From Gammaproteobacteria bacterium (GTDB lineage: Bacteria > Pseudomonadota > Gammaproteobacteria > Pseudomonadales > Azotimanducaceae): DNA of 55,619 nt. Below, piece after piece: positions 1 to 8,067 of this stretch. Both the position numbers and the translations under genes were made by a program. The stretch is taken from the NCBI GenBank assembly GCA_028824555.1, contig JAPPDJ010000160.1, positions 1 to 55,619 of the forward strand, in the 5' to 3' direction. Below the pieces are notes generated by a model. The model saw only the letters and a list, made by a program, of their open reading frames with translations, searched no databases and was not told the DNA's origin. Numbering within the stretch: the stretch's first letter is position 1; each line of letters starts with the position of its first letter.

Positions 1-465
1 CGCCTCGCCACGCTGCCAAGCCCGAATCCACTCCGGCCGATACAGCAGGCAGCGGTCGTACACGCGCGCCAGCCGATCCGCCAACGCAAATCGCTTGCGT
101 TCATCCGCATCGGCAAGGTAGCGCGCCAGATCGTCGTCGCCATCCCAATCCGCCAGCACATCGAACACCCGCCAGCGCAATGCGCCAGGCGCGAACGGCT
201 GTTCCTTCGGCAGTTCCACCACCGACCGCATCAGCGACCAGGCAAACTCGGCCGGCAGCTCAATCTTGAGGTGCGCCGCAATCCCGAGCCGCTCTGCCAA
301 CTCCAGCGCCAGCCAGCGCCCGAGCACGGGATGCGGCACCACAATCCGTTCCGGCGCCAGCGCATCCCCGGGCCTCGCCCGCATTTCCTCCGCGAGCGCG
401 TCGGCAAGACTCTCAAACTGGTTCGAGACGTGCAGGCGAAACGGGGATGTCGCAGGGGGGCTCAC
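1..465 (-). CDS. recC: RecC, exonuclease V gamma subunit (N-terminal 155 residues, runs off left edge)
   Basis: This reading frame is open from a GTG at 463-465 to base 1 without a stop, so only the N-terminus is present. It reads RLHVSNQFESLADAL near the start, then a P-ERIVVPHPVLGRWLALEL stretch, GIAAHLKIELPAEF, and ends YRPEWIRAWQRGE. These match the order of conserved blocks at the start of E. coli RecC (SNRLDVL, MAQWLQ, GIAANIDFPLPASF, YRPDWLAQW). RecC recognises Chi in the RecBCD helicase-nuclease that processes double-strand breaks. Homology begins right after the GTG, which supports that start, although the frame stays open further upstream. recB and recD would be expected beyond the left edge. 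It is divergent from the CoA-transferase, with about 120 bp between the starts. Confidence 0.9.
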   Translation of the reverse strand, partial: MSPPATSPFRLHVSNQFESLADALAEEMRARPGDALAPERIVVPHPVLGRWLALELAERLGIAAHLKIELPAEFAWSLMRSVVELPKEQPFAPGALRWRVFDVLADWDGDDDLARYLADADERKRFALADRLARVYDRCLLYRPEWIRAWQRGEA

Positions 466-584
466 GGACGGAAAGCCTAACGCAAGAGCTGCGCTACGTA
501 AGACCGCGGCACCGAGGAGGCGCTGTCGTCCCAAGTTTGAATAGACTCCGCTCTCGGGACGGGTGACGGCTGGAGGAATGACCG

Positions 585-1787
585 ATGGGACCAATGCAGG
601 GCGTCAAGGTGCTCGATCTGACGACCATGGTGTCCGGCCCGGTGGCGGCCATGATGCTCGCGGACCAAGGTGCAGACGTCGTCAAAGTGGAGCCTCCGAG
701 GGGCGAGCAGGTGCGGCATTTCGGCGGGCTGCACAACGGCGTCAACGCCATGTTCTATTCGTGCAACCGAGGCAAGCGATCCATCGCGCTCGACCTCAAG
801 TCCGAGGCTGGCAAGGCGGTGCTTGCCGATCTCGTGCGCGAGACGGACGTGCTCGTGCAGAACTTCCGCCCCGGCGCCATGGAGCGGATGGGCTTCGGCG
901 AAGCGGCGGTGCGGGCCATGAACGAGAAGATCATCTATGTCTCGATCAGCGGCTTCGGCGAACACGGGCCGTATTCCCACAAGCGCGTTTACGATCCCGT
1001 CATCCAGGCGCTGTCCGGGGCGACCGACATCCAGGCCAACCGGGAGACCGGCAAGCCGGCGATGTTCCGCATCATCATCGCCGACAAGGTGACCTCGCTT
1101 ACCGCCGCCCAGGCCGTCGCTGCGGCGCTCTTCCATCGCGAGCGCACCGGCGAGGGCCAGCACATCCGGCTGTCGATGCTCGAATCCATGCTGGCGTTCT
1201 TCTGGCCCGAGGGCATGGGCGGGCTCACCTTCGCCGAGCGCGAGTTCGACGTGACCAAGGGGCAGGGCACAATGGACCTGATCTTCGAGGCGCAGGATGG
1301 CTACATCACCGCCGGTGCCATTTCCAACAGCGAGTGGATGGGCATGTGCCGTGCGCTCGACCGCGAAGACCTGATCGACGACGAACGCTTCGCCACGGCG
1401 CGGGCCCGAGGAAGAAACGGCGACGAGCGCAAGCGCATCACCGCCGCCGAGATCGCCAAATGGCCGCGCGACGAGATCCTCGCCCGTCTCGACGCCAACG
1501 ACGTGCCGAGCGCACCGCTCTTGACGCGCATGGAGCTGATGGACCACGAGCAGTTCCGGGTCAACGGATCGATCGAACGGAGCGAGGTGGCCGGCTTCGG
1601 TGAAGTCCGCCAGGCAACGCCCGCCGCCCGATTCAGCGCCTCGCCCAGCGAAATCGCCGGGCCGGCACCAAGACTCGGCGAGCACAGCGTCGAAATCCTC
1701 ACCGAACTCGGCTACGAAGAAGACAGACGCAACGCCCTGTTGGCCGCTGGCGCAGTCGTGCAGTGGTCAGGAACGGAGCCGGCGTGA
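585..1787 (+). CDS. CaiB/BaiF family III CoA-transferase (1)
   Basis: The 400-residue product has the usual length and layout of family III CoA-transferases. It opens with GVKVLDLTTMVSGPVAAMMLADQGADVVKVE, read here as two joined blocks, the glycine-rich CoA-binding N-terminus of the family, followed by NRGKRSIALDLKSEAGKAVL. The family aspartate nucleophile should lie near residue 165, but I did not fix it. Such enzymes move CoA between organic acids (carnitine, formyl/oxalyl, mesaconyl, 2-methylacyl substrates), and the substrate cannot be read from sequence. GGAGG at 571-575 lies about 9 nt before the ATG at 585 and supports that start; an ATG at 594 is the alternative. The gene stands alone, facing the leftward hydroxylase gene across an inverted repeat. 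Confidence 0.88.
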   Translation: MGPMQGVKVLDLTTMVSGPVAAMMLADQGADVVKVEPPRGEQVRHFGGLHNGVNAMFYSCNRGKRSIALDLKSEAGKAVLADLVRETDVLVQNFRPGAMERMGFGEAAVRAMNEKIIYVSISGFGEHGPYSHKRVYDPVIQALSGATDIQANRETGKPAMFRIIIADKVTSLTAAQAVAAALFHRERTGEGQHIRLSMLESMLAFFWPEGMGGLTFAEREFDVTKGQGTMDLIFEAQDGYITAGAISNSEWMGMCRALDREDLIDDERFATARARGRNGDERKRITAAEIAKWPRDEILARLDANDVPSAPLLTRMELMDHEQFRVNGSIERSEVAGFGEVRQATPAARFSASPSEIAGPAPRLGEHSVEILTELGYEEDRRNALLAAGAVVQWSGTEPA

Positions 1788-1844
1788 CGGGCCGAGACCC
1801 GTAGGCCAGCAGTTCGCCCAAACAGCCTGTCCAACGTGCTACGG

Positions 1845-1971
1845 GCGGGCCTTCGGAGCGAAGGCATCCTGGCTTCCGTAGCGCCGATAGGCGCTTTCCT
1901 ATTGCAAGTCGCAGTCAGCGCGCCAGAGGGCGCGCGGGCAAGGCAGGATGCCTTCCCTCCGAAGGCCCGCC
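1845..1971. repeat. Long imperfect inverted repeat between convergent genes
   Basis: Bases 1845-1872 and 1943-1971 are near-perfect reverse complements (arms of about 28 nt, key core CCTTCGGAGCGAAGGCATCC), with a smaller palindrome GCGCCGATAGGCGC between them. The element sits between the convergent CoA-transferase and hydroxylase genes, where it could end transcription from both sides. There is no T-tract, so it is not a classical intrinsic terminator. Just upstream, 1803-1815 contains a fragment (GGCCAGCAGTTCGC) of the commonest repeat family of this window. Confidence 0.65.
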
Positions 1972-1982
1972 TTGTTCACGCA

Positions 1983-4685
1983 CTAGGACGCGGCGGCTCG
2001 GCGCAGGTTGGCTGGGTTGAAGGGGAGGTCGCGGGGGCGGATGCCCGTGGCGGCAAAGATGGCGTTGGCGACGGCGGCGGAGGTGGGGCCTTGGAGGGCT
2101 TCTCCGGCACCGACCGGTTGCTGTTCGGGGTGGTCGAGCAACGTCGTTTCGATGCGTGGCACGTCGGAGAAGCGGAGGATCGGGTAGTCGTTCCAATCGG
2201 TGTCCGTGACGCCGTGGGTGTCGAAGGAGACTTCCTCGAACAGCGTCCACGAGAGGGCTTGGACGAACCCGCCTTCAAGTTGGTTGGTGAGGCCGTCGCG
2301 GTCCACGATGCGGCCGGCGTCTGCGGCGATCCAGGCGCGCCTCACGAGCACTTCGGCGGCATCGGAAACGGCAACTTCCACCACCACCGCCGCGCAGCAT
2401 TGGCGGTTCTTGTAGCGGGCGATGGCGACGCCTCGCGGCCCGTCGAGGCCGCCAGCTAGCTGGAGGGCGGCATTCAACACCGCAAGTGCCCTGGGGTCGT
2501 GGGCGAGGTGGCGGCGACGGAATTCATCGGGAGCCACCTTGGCCGCCTGCGCCAGTTCGTCCATGAACGACTCGATGGCGAACACATTGCAATGGGCACC
2601 GAGGCTCCTGAGCGACGATGTTCTGAGCGGTGAAGCGGTGCAGAAGCGTTTTACGACTTCCTGATTCGGGAACTCGTAGAGCGGCAGGGCATTGCGGTGC
2701 AGGCCCGACTCGGCACCGCGGCCCGGTTGCGGCGGGGTCGGTTCGAACGGTTCGTCCATGAGCCATGCGGCGAGCATGTCCACACCGCGCCGTTGCGGCG
2801 CGGGGCGGCCGGAGTGGGTGAAACCGCGTACGTCGTGGCGCCAATGGGATACCGCGCCGCTTTCGATGCTGGCCCCCAACTCCACCTGCATGGCCGGACC
2901 GAGCGGCTCGAAACGATGCTCGTCGGCGCGGGTCCACTGCAAGAGGATTGCCTGATCCGGCAGAGCGCGGGCGACCAAGGCTGCGTCCAGTGCGGCGTCG
3001 TCGGCACCGTTGTGGCCGTAGCAGCCGGCGCCCTCGCTGTGCGCCACTTCCACCTGTTCGAGTTCGAGGCCGAGCACCTTGGCGAGCATTGCCTTCAAGA
3101 ACTCGATGCCCTGACTCGACGAACGCACGAGCATTCGGCCCCCCTGCCACAGCGCCCAAGCGGCGGACGGGCCGAGCGAACCGTGCATGAGGAACGGGCG
3201 TGAGTAGGTCGCGTGGTGGGTGGTGGCGAGGTCGCGCGCCGGGCGCTCGGTTGGCTTGCCGTCGTCGAGGGGGAGGGCCGCGGTCTCGCTCTTTCGCATG
3301 TGGTCGGCAAGGGTGCCCGCCATGGCAGGCACGTCGGCGGCGTGCCATCTTGCTCGGGACCGGACCCGTTCGGCGAGACGGCTGGCCGTGAATTCATCCG
3401 GGTGCGCCACCGCGACAAAGGAGCCGTTGACGACGAGATGGCCCGGCAGTTCGATTCTCGCCGCGATGGCGTCGAGCCGGTGGTGCATCGACGGCGGACG
3501 CACGACCCGCGCATGCAGGTCTGAGGGCAGGTCGTGGACGAATGCCGGCTCGCCGCGCACCTTGGCTGCAAGGTCGATGCGCGGCGCATGACCCACTCCC
3601 ACCAAACGGTAGTCGGCCGGGCGCTTCTCGGCGGTGGACTCGGAAAGCTCGAAATCCGCGGGCACTGCCTCAAGCTGCCAGTAATCGAGCGGTCGATTGA
3701 TCCCCGGCGCAGTCAAGATGCCGTTTTCAACCGTGATGCGCTCCGGACCCACACCAAGCTCTGCCGCGGCACGCTCGAGCAGGAGCCGTCGCAACCACGC
3801 GGCGGCCTGGCGCAATGCCGCCCCGCTGGTTTCGAGTGACATGGAACCAGCCGTGATGCCTTCGTTCGGCGTTCTTCCCGTGTGCGCCGTCTCGATCACG
3901 ACGCGCTCGGGATCAACATCGAGCTCCTCGGCAACGATGAGCCGTAGCGCCGTAAGGATGCCCTGGCCGATTTCCACCTTGCCGGTGTGCGCAACCACTC
4001 GATCCGGCGCCTCGATGCGCACCCAGTTCGACAGTCGAGGAAACGCCCGCAGCCCGGGCGGCAGGCTCACCGCTGGCCCCCGCCGGCAAGACTCGCAAGC
4101 GGGCCCTTGCGGGCGCGTCGGCAGTTCGCTGGCGCGAACTACTGGCCTTCGTGCTCGCGTTCGCTCGCAGCTACGGCTAGCAGCCTGTCGGACTTCGCCG
4201 CCATACCGCGAAGTCCGACAGGCTGCTAGCGCCCGAAGAATGCGCGGATGCGCCCCACAGCGGCACAGATGCGGCGCAAGCGCCGCGCGGATGTCGGCAT
4301 CCGTGGGTGCTTGCGCGCCCTTACGGGCGCGTCGGCAGTTCGCTGGCGCGAACTGCTGGGGCCGGAACAGCGCCTCCGCCGCCACGACGATACCCGGCAG
4401 GCAATAGCCGCACTGGCCGGCGTTGAAGTCAAGCAGGGCCCTGCGCACGGGCGAGTCGAGACCGGCCGCCGTCTCCACGCTCCGCCCTTGGGCATCTTGC
4501 GCGGGCATCGTGCAAGCGAACGCGAGCTGGCCGTCCACCAGCACCCGGCAGGCGCCGCATTGCTCGGCGCCGCAGCCGTAGCGCACGCTCACATCGCCAA
4601 GCCGCCGCAGCGGATAGAGCAGCGGTTCATCTTGCTGGACGTCGACTTCGCGGGCGACGCCGTTGAGTTCGAAGGCGATTGGCAA
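1983..4685 (-). CDS. Fused [2Fe-2S]-molybdopterin hydroxylase (isoquinoline oxidoreductase / nicotinate dehydrogenase B-like)
   Basis: The 900-residue protein joins two subunits that are normally separate. Residues 1-150 are a xanthine-oxidase-type small subunit with two [2Fe-2S] sites: C38, C43, C46 and C58 (plant-ferredoxin type), and C92, C95, C141 and C143 (CGYC...CRCG). Residues from about 209 (LPPGLRAFPRLSNWVRIE, then TGKVEIGQGILTAL) to the end form a molybdopterin-binding large subunit of the IorB/NdhB type. No FAD subunit is adjacent, as in the IorAB group, which pass electrons to other acceptors. Expected role: hydroxylation of an aldehyde or N-heterocycle; the substrate is unknown. 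Residues 109-125 and about 155-205 are encoded by dispersed repeats, including a perfect 23-bp inverted repeat, inserted without breaking the frame. The start is a TTG with no clear ribosome site, so it is uncertain. It follows the VOC gene by 19 nt. Confidence 0.85.
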   Translation of the reverse strand: MPIAFELNGVAREVDVQQDEPLLYPLRRLGDVSVRYGCGAEQCGACRVLVDGQLAFACTMPAQDAQGRSVETAAGLDSPVRRALLDFNAGQCGYCLPGIVVAAEALFRPQQFAPANCRRARKGAQAPTDADIRAALAPHLCRCGAHPRILRALAACRTSRYGGEVRQAASRSCERTRARRPVVRASELPTRPQGPACESCRRGPAVSLPPGLRAFPRLSNWVRIEAPDRVVAHTGKVEIGQGILTALRLIVAEELDVDPERVVIETAHTGRTPNEGITAGSMSLETSGAALRQAAAWLRRLLLERAAAELGVGPERITVENGILTAPGINRPLDYWQLEAVPADFELSESTAEKRPADYRLVGVGHAPRIDLAAKVRGEPAFVHDLPSDLHARVVRPPSMHHRLDAIAARIELPGHLVVNGSFVAVAHPDEFTASRLAERVRSRARWHAADVPAMAGTLADHMRKSETAALPLDDGKPTERPARDLATTHHATYSRPFLMHGSLGPSAAWALWQGGRMLVRSSSQGIEFLKAMLAKVLGLELEQVEVAHSEGAGCYGHNGADDAALDAALVARALPDQAILLQWTRADEHRFEPLGPAMQVELGASIESGAVSHWRHDVRGFTHSGRPAPQRRGVDMLAAWLMDEPFEPTPPQPGRGAESGLHRNALPLYEFPNQEVVKRFCTASPLRTSSLRSLGAHCNVFAIESFMDELAQAAKVAPDEFRRRHLAHDPRALAVLNAALQLAGGLDGPRGVAIARYKNRQCCAAVVVEVAVSDAAEVLVRRAWIAADAGRIVDRDGLTNQLEGGFVQALSWTLFEEVSFDTHGVTDTDWNDYPILRFSDVPRIETTLLDHPEQQPVGAGEALQGPTSAAVANAIFAATGIRPRDLPFNPANLRRAAAS
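4099..4361. repeat. In-frame repeat cluster inside the hydroxylase gene (two palindromic elements plus a 23-bp hairpin)
   Basis: Two copies of the window's commonest element (core GGGCGCGTCGGCAGTTCGCT then GGCGCGAACT) lie at 4099-4147 and 4311-4361. Between them, 4176-4198 and 4208-4230 form a perfect 23-bp inverted repeat with a 9-nt loop. The element core recurs between genes at 17.6, 21.8, 24.0, 28.3-28.5 and 29.1 kb. The hairpin core TGTCGGAC...GTCCGACA recurs at 49643-49678. All of this is translated in frame here: the first copy falls in a loop of the Fe-S domain and the rest makes up the inter-domain linker. Confidence 0.85.
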
Positions 4686-4704
4686 GGAGTCGCTCGGTCG
4701 TCCT

Positions 4705-5085
4705 TCAGCGCTTCGGCACGCCGTAGAGATAGCGCGTGTTCACCTCCGCCTCGTTGCCGTCTGGATCGAGGATGAACAGCGCCCGGCCTTTGCCGCGGCT
4801 GCCCATGGGCCCACGGGTGAAGATGCGCCCGTCGTCCACGCGGCTCGCCACCTCGTCGAAGTGGTCCTCGCTGACGGTGAACGAGAAATGCATCGGGCCA
4901 CCGCCCTGGTGGCGTCCGGAATGCCCCTTCACCTGCAGCACCACATGGCTGCGTTCGCATTGCAGGTAAGCGCGCTCGTCGCTCTGCGTCGCCACGGGGA
5001 TGCCGAGGAGTCGATGGTAGAAATCCACGGACCGTTCAAGGTCCGCGACGTCGAGGAAGATCTCCTCAAGCCCAATGACGCTCAT
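4705..5085 (-). CDS. VOC (glyoxalase/bleomycin-resistance fold) protein
   Basis: The 126-residue product has the single-domain VOC length. It starts VIGLEEIFLDVADLERSVDF and continues FYHRLLGIPV, and ends with FILDPDGNEAEVNTRYLYG, the usual first and last beta-alpha-beta-beta-beta blocks. The family uses a metal centre with His/Glu ligands; H86 (in MHFSF) and E113 (in DGNEAEV) are candidates. VOC proteins include lyases, dioxygenases and resistance proteins, and nothing here selects among them. Its ATG overlaps the last bases of pspF (ATGA), and the hydroxylase starts 19 nt downstream, so the three genes probably form one leftward transcript. Confidence 0.8.
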   Translation of the reverse strand: MSVIGLEEIFLDVADLERSVDFYHRLLGIPVATQSDERAYLQCERSHVVLQVKGHSGRHQGGGPMHFSFTVSEDHFDEVASRVDDGRIFTRGPMGSRGKGRALFILDPDGNEAEVNTRYLYGVPKR

Positions 5086-6107
5086 GCGCCCTCCTTGCCG
5101 GCACCTTCGGCCACGCCGCCGTCGCTGCGTTGCAGTCCGTATTTCTTGAAGTAGCCGCGGAACTGGTCGTAGCTGAGACCCAATAGCTCTGCCGCCCGAC
5201 GCTGGTTGAATCGTCCCTCGCGCAAGGCTTGATTGATGAGTTCGATCTCGAAGTCCTGCACGGCGTCCTTCAGAGACAGCGGCAGCGCCGGCGCCTGTCG
5301 GGGCCCGCCGTTGTCCTCTTGCGCCTGCGGACGGAAGGGCGATGCGAAGGGGTCCAGCACGATCTCGTCCACCGCTTCGTCTTCAGGCGCCCGGTACACG
5401 GCCCGTTCCACCACGTTCTTGAGCTCGCGCAGGTTGCCCGGCCAGCGGTGCGTGGCAAGGCGGTCCATCGCTGTCGAACTGAAGCCAGGGAAGAAGCCGC
5501 GACCGAGTTCCTTGGCCATGTTGACGGCGAAGTACTCGGCCAGGAGCGGGATGTCGCCCGGCCGCTCCCGCAGCGGCGGCAGGGTGATGACATCGAAGGC
5601 GAGGCGGTCGAGCAGGTCGTGGCGAAAGCGTTCCGCGGCCGCAAGTTCAGGCAAGTCCTCGTTGGTGGCGGCGATCAGGCGCACGTCCGCCTGCAGCGTC
5701 TTGCGCCCGCCCACCCGCTCGAACTCACCGTACTCGATTACCCGCAGCAGCTTCTCCTGCACCAGTGCGGAGGTGGTCGCCACCTCGTCGAGGAACAGCG
5801 TGCCGCCGTCGGCGCGCTCGAAACGACCGTGGTGGGTGCGCGAGGCGCCGGTGAAGGAGCCGGCTTCGTGGCCAAAGAGTTCGCTCTCGATCAGATTGTC
5901 GCTGATGGCGGCGCAGTTGAGCTTGAGGAACTCGCGCTCCCAGCGATCGGAAAGGTAATGCAGGCGGGCGGCGATGAGTTCCTTGCCGGTGCCGCGCTCG
6001 CCCACCACCAGCACCGGCTTTTCCAGCGGTGCCACCCGGGAGACCGACTCCAGCACCTGAAGAAAGGCCGGGGACTCGCCGACGAGACGATCGGGTTCAT
6101 TGCGCAT
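5082..6107 (-). CDS. pspF: PspF, sigma-54-dependent activator of the phage shock operon
   Basis: The 341-residue AAA+ enhancer-binding protein has no N-terminal receiver or sensor domain, which is typical of PspF. It shows Walker A GERGTGKE, Walker B GGTLFLDE, an ATNEDL motif, RERPGDIPLLAEYF, and a C-terminal Fis-type helix-turn-helix (FNQRRAAELLGLSYDQFRGY). The sigma-54 contact loop reads GSFTGA rather than the usual GAFTGA. In E. coli PspF is held inactive by PspA and activates the divergent psp operon; the same head-to-head arrangement with pspA is seen here. The ATG at 6107 (MRNEPDRLVGES) is preferred over an upstream ATG at 6230, which would add a 41-residue arginine/serine-rich stretch with no family counterpart. 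Confidence 0.93.
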   Translation of the reverse strand: MRNEPDRLVGESPAFLQVLESVSRVAPLEKPVLVVGERGTGKELIAARLHYLSDRWEREFLKLNCAAISDNLIESELFGHEAGSFTGASRTHHGRFERADGGTLFLDEVATTSALVQEKLLRVIEYGEFERVGGRKTLQADVRLIAATNEDLPELAAAERFRHDLLDRLAFDVITLPPLRERPGDIPLLAEYFAVNMAKELGRGFFPGFSSTAMDRLATHRWPGNLRELKNVVERAVYRAPEDEAVDEIVLDPFASPFRPQAQEDNGGPRQAPALPLSLKDAVQDFEIELINQALREGRFNQRRAAELLGLSYDQFRGYFKKYGLQRSDGGVAEGAGKEGA

Positions 6108-6249
6108 GGCGGCTAATCCTGCCAACGTTTGGCTCGATCCGCCAGCACTTGATGCACCCCTCGAACGCTGGGGCGCACGCCGGCCAACAACGAAAATCGC
6201 CAGCCAGAGCCACGCAAAACGCGGTGCCAATGTGGAACGTACCAGCCGC

Positions 6250-6265
6250 TGGCACGAATCGTGTT
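6250..6265 (+). promoter_or_regulatory. Candidate sigma-54 (-24/-12) promoter of the psp operon
   Basis: The sequence TGGCACGAATCGTGTT has the -24 TGGCACG block, with GG separated by 10 bases from GT at the -12 position (consensus GC). It lies about 50 bp before the pspA ATG, in the 205-bp gap between the divergent pspF and pspA starts, which is where a PspF-dependent sigma-54 promoter belongs. The -12 mismatch (GT for GC) lowers confidence. I could not identify upstream PspF or IHF sites with certainty. Confidence 0.6.
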
Positions 6266-6312
6266 AAGCCTTGGTGCATGGCAACGCATGCGAATTTCAA
6301 GGAGGACTCGCA

Positions 6313-7011
6313 ATGAGTGTCTTTTCCCGGCTCACCGACATCATCAACTCGAACATCAACTCTCTGCTCGACAAAGCGGAGGACCCCGAGAAGATGGTGC
6401 GCCTCATCATCCAGGAGATGGAGGAGACGCTGGTGGAGGTGCGCACCGCCTCGGCGCGTGCCATCGCTGACCGCAAGGAGCTCCAGCGCCGCTCCGCCTA
6501 CTTCGAGGCCGAAGCCGGCGAGTGGGAGCGCAAGGCCGAACTCGCCGTCGGCAAGGGTCGTGACGACCTCGCCCGGGGCGCTCTGATGGAGCGTGCCAAG
6601 GCCGAGGAAACCGCCGTCACGGTGCGGTCAGACCTCTCGGTGCTCGACGAAACCCTGGCCAAGCTCTCTAACGACATCGCCGCCTTGCAGCAGAAGATCA
6701 AGGATGCCAAGGCGCGGCAGAATGCCATCGTCCTGCGCGGTCAGGCCAGCCGCTCCCGCCTCGACGCCCGGCGCCAGCTTTCCGACCACAGCATCGACGA
6801 TGCAATGAACCGCTTCGAGCAGTACGAACGCAAGATCGACGACCTCGAAGGGCAGGTGGAGTCCTACGACATGGGGCAGCGCTCGCTCACCGACGAGATC
6901 AACCAGCTCGAGGTGGACGAGGGCGTGGACGAGGAACTCCAGGCGCTCAAGGCGCGGCTGGCCGGCAACGGCGAAGCCCAGCCTCTGCCGGCGCCGAAAG
7001 ACGGGGAGTGA
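6313..7011 (+). CDS. pspA: Phage shock protein A
   Basis: The 232-residue product begins SVFSRLTDIINSNINSLLDK and continues AEDPEKMVRLIIQEMEETL, the signature start of PspA/IM30 proteins, and is then almost entirely coiled coil. PspA is an ESCRT-III-like peripheral membrane protein that binds and stabilises damaged inner membrane and inhibits PspF in the resting state. A strong ribosome site (AAGGAGGA at 6299-6306) precedes the ATG at 6313; an upstream in-frame ATG at 6271 is not needed. It is slightly longer than E. coli PspA (222) through an acidic, proline-ending tail. It is the first gene of the expanded psp operon. Confidence 0.95.
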   Translation: MSVFSRLTDIINSNINSLLDKAEDPEKMVRLIIQEMEETLVEVRTASARAIADRKELQRRSAYFEAEAGEWERKAELAVGKGRDDLARGALMERAKAEETAVTVRSDLSVLDETLAKLSNDIAALQQKIKDAKARQNAIVLRGQASRSRLDARRQLSDHSIDDAMNRFEQYERKIDDLEGQVESYDMGQRSLTDEINQLEVDEGVDEELQALKARLAGNGEAQPLPAPKDGE

Positions 7012-7014
7012 GCC

Positions 7015-7260
7015 GTGGACCTCGCTGCAGTGTTTGTCGTGCCAACCACGCTCTTTCTGTTGATCGTGGCGCCGACATGGCTCTTTCTTCACTACCGCTC
7101 GAAGAGGCGGTCCGAGGCGGCGCTGTCCGATGACGAGCGCGTGGAGCTCGAACGGCTCACAGTCGCCGCCGGGCGGATGTCGGAACGGATCGAGACGTTG
7201 GAGTCGATCCTCGACGAGCGAACTCCCGACTGGCGCAACCGCATCGCCGCCGGCCCGTAG
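7015..7260 (+). CDS. pspB: Phage shock protein B
   Basis: The 81-residue product has one N-terminal membrane helix (TTLFLLIVAPTWLFLHY) and a cytoplasmic coiled coil ending RMSERIETLESILDERTPDW, which matches E. coli PspB (RMRERIQALESILD then PNWR). PspB and PspC form the inner-membrane sensor that recruits PspA. It starts at a GTG three bases after the pspA stop, which implies translational coupling. Confidence 0.93.
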   Translation: MDLAAVFVVPTTLFLLIVAPTWLFLHYRSKRRSEAALSDDERVELERLTVAAGRMSERIETLESILDERTPDWRNRIAAGP

Positions 7261-7335
7261 CGGCGGACCTCGTGGTCGCCCTTGCCGACGGTCCCATAAG
7301 CCCTAAGCCAGCCAAGGAAAAACGAAGGACAGCAG

Positions 7336-8067
7336 ATGAGCGACGAAAGCCCCGGCGCACGCGCCAAAGCCGAGAAGCGGCTCAAACGGGCGGTCGAAGA
7401 CATGGTGGCAGAACAGGTGGACAGTGCCGCAGCGTATGTCGAAGACGCTGCCGAGCGGCTGAAGGGCAAGACCGGCCGCGACAAGAAACCGAGTTCGAGC
7501 TCGCGCCGAGATGATGCCGACGATTGGGACTGGCCCGAGTGGCGACCGTGGCCCGGTTCCCGAGATCTCATGCGAGACCCAGAGCGGGGCAAGATCGGCG
7601 GCGTCTGCGCTGGACTTGCCAATTACTTCGGCGTCGAGACCTGGGTGGTGCGGCTGATCGCGGTGACTGGCCTCATCTTCCTGCCGTCGGTGGTGTTCCC
7701 CGCCTACTGGATCGCCTTCTTCGTCATGGACAAGCCGGGCGACGCGTCGCGTCGGCACCGTCGTCGCCGCCGCCGCCGTCAGCGCGACCACGCCCGAGGA
7801 GGGCAGTCGTTTCCGAACGAAAAGCAGGATGTGCAAGCCGCATTCGAACAATGGGACGGGCGACCGCCGAGACGTCAGCGCCGCCACGCCGATGTCTCGC
7901 CCGCGCCCGAACTCGGCCACCGCCTATCGCCCCGGCGCTCCCTGCGCCACGTACGGGCGGATTTCGACCAGATTGAGCTGCGCCTGCGGCGAATCGAAAC
8001 CCACGTGACCTCCGGTCGCTACGAGTTGCAGCGGGAGCTGTCCCGCATCGAAAGGAGCGAGCCATGA
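7336..8067 (+). CDS. pspC: PspC-domain protein with long N-terminal and arginine-rich extensions
   Basis: Residues about 83-132 form the PspC domain (RDPERGKIGGVCAGLANYFG, then WVVRLIAVTGLIFLP and a second hydrophobic stretch ending FFVMDKPGD). The C-terminus RRIETHVTSGRYELQRELSR resembles the tail of E. coli PspC (ERYVTSDTYTLRSRF). At 243 residues it is about twice the length of E. coli PspC. The extra parts are an about 80-residue charged N-terminal region and an arginine-rich spacer (RRHRRRRRRRQR) after the membrane segment. GAAGGA before the ATG at 7336 serves as the ribosome site. The stop overlaps the next start (ATGA). Role inferred: envelope-stress sensor with PspB. Confidence 0.9.
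   Translation: MSDESPGARAKAEKRLKRAVEDMVAEQVDSAAAYVEDAAERLKGKTGRDKKPSSSSRRDDADDWDWPEWRPWPGSRDLMRDPERGKIGGVCAGLANYFGVETWVVRLIAVTGLIFLPSVVFPAYWIAFFVMDKPGDASRRHRRRRRRRQRDHARGGQSFPNEKQDVQAAFEQWDGRPPRRQRRHADVSPAPELGHRLSPRRSLRHVRADFDQIELRLRRIETHVTSGRYELQRELSRIERSEP

Noticed and set aside
477-1685. 402-residue open frame antisense to the first CoA-transferase
   Set aside because: It is the high-G+C shadow of a well-conserved family III transferase, has no recognisable motif of its own and overlaps the recC start region.
1836-2459. 207-residue frame beginning in the inverted repeat and running antisense to the hydroxylase
   Set aside because: Starts in repeat DNA and is otherwise a shadow of the hydroxylase C-terminus.
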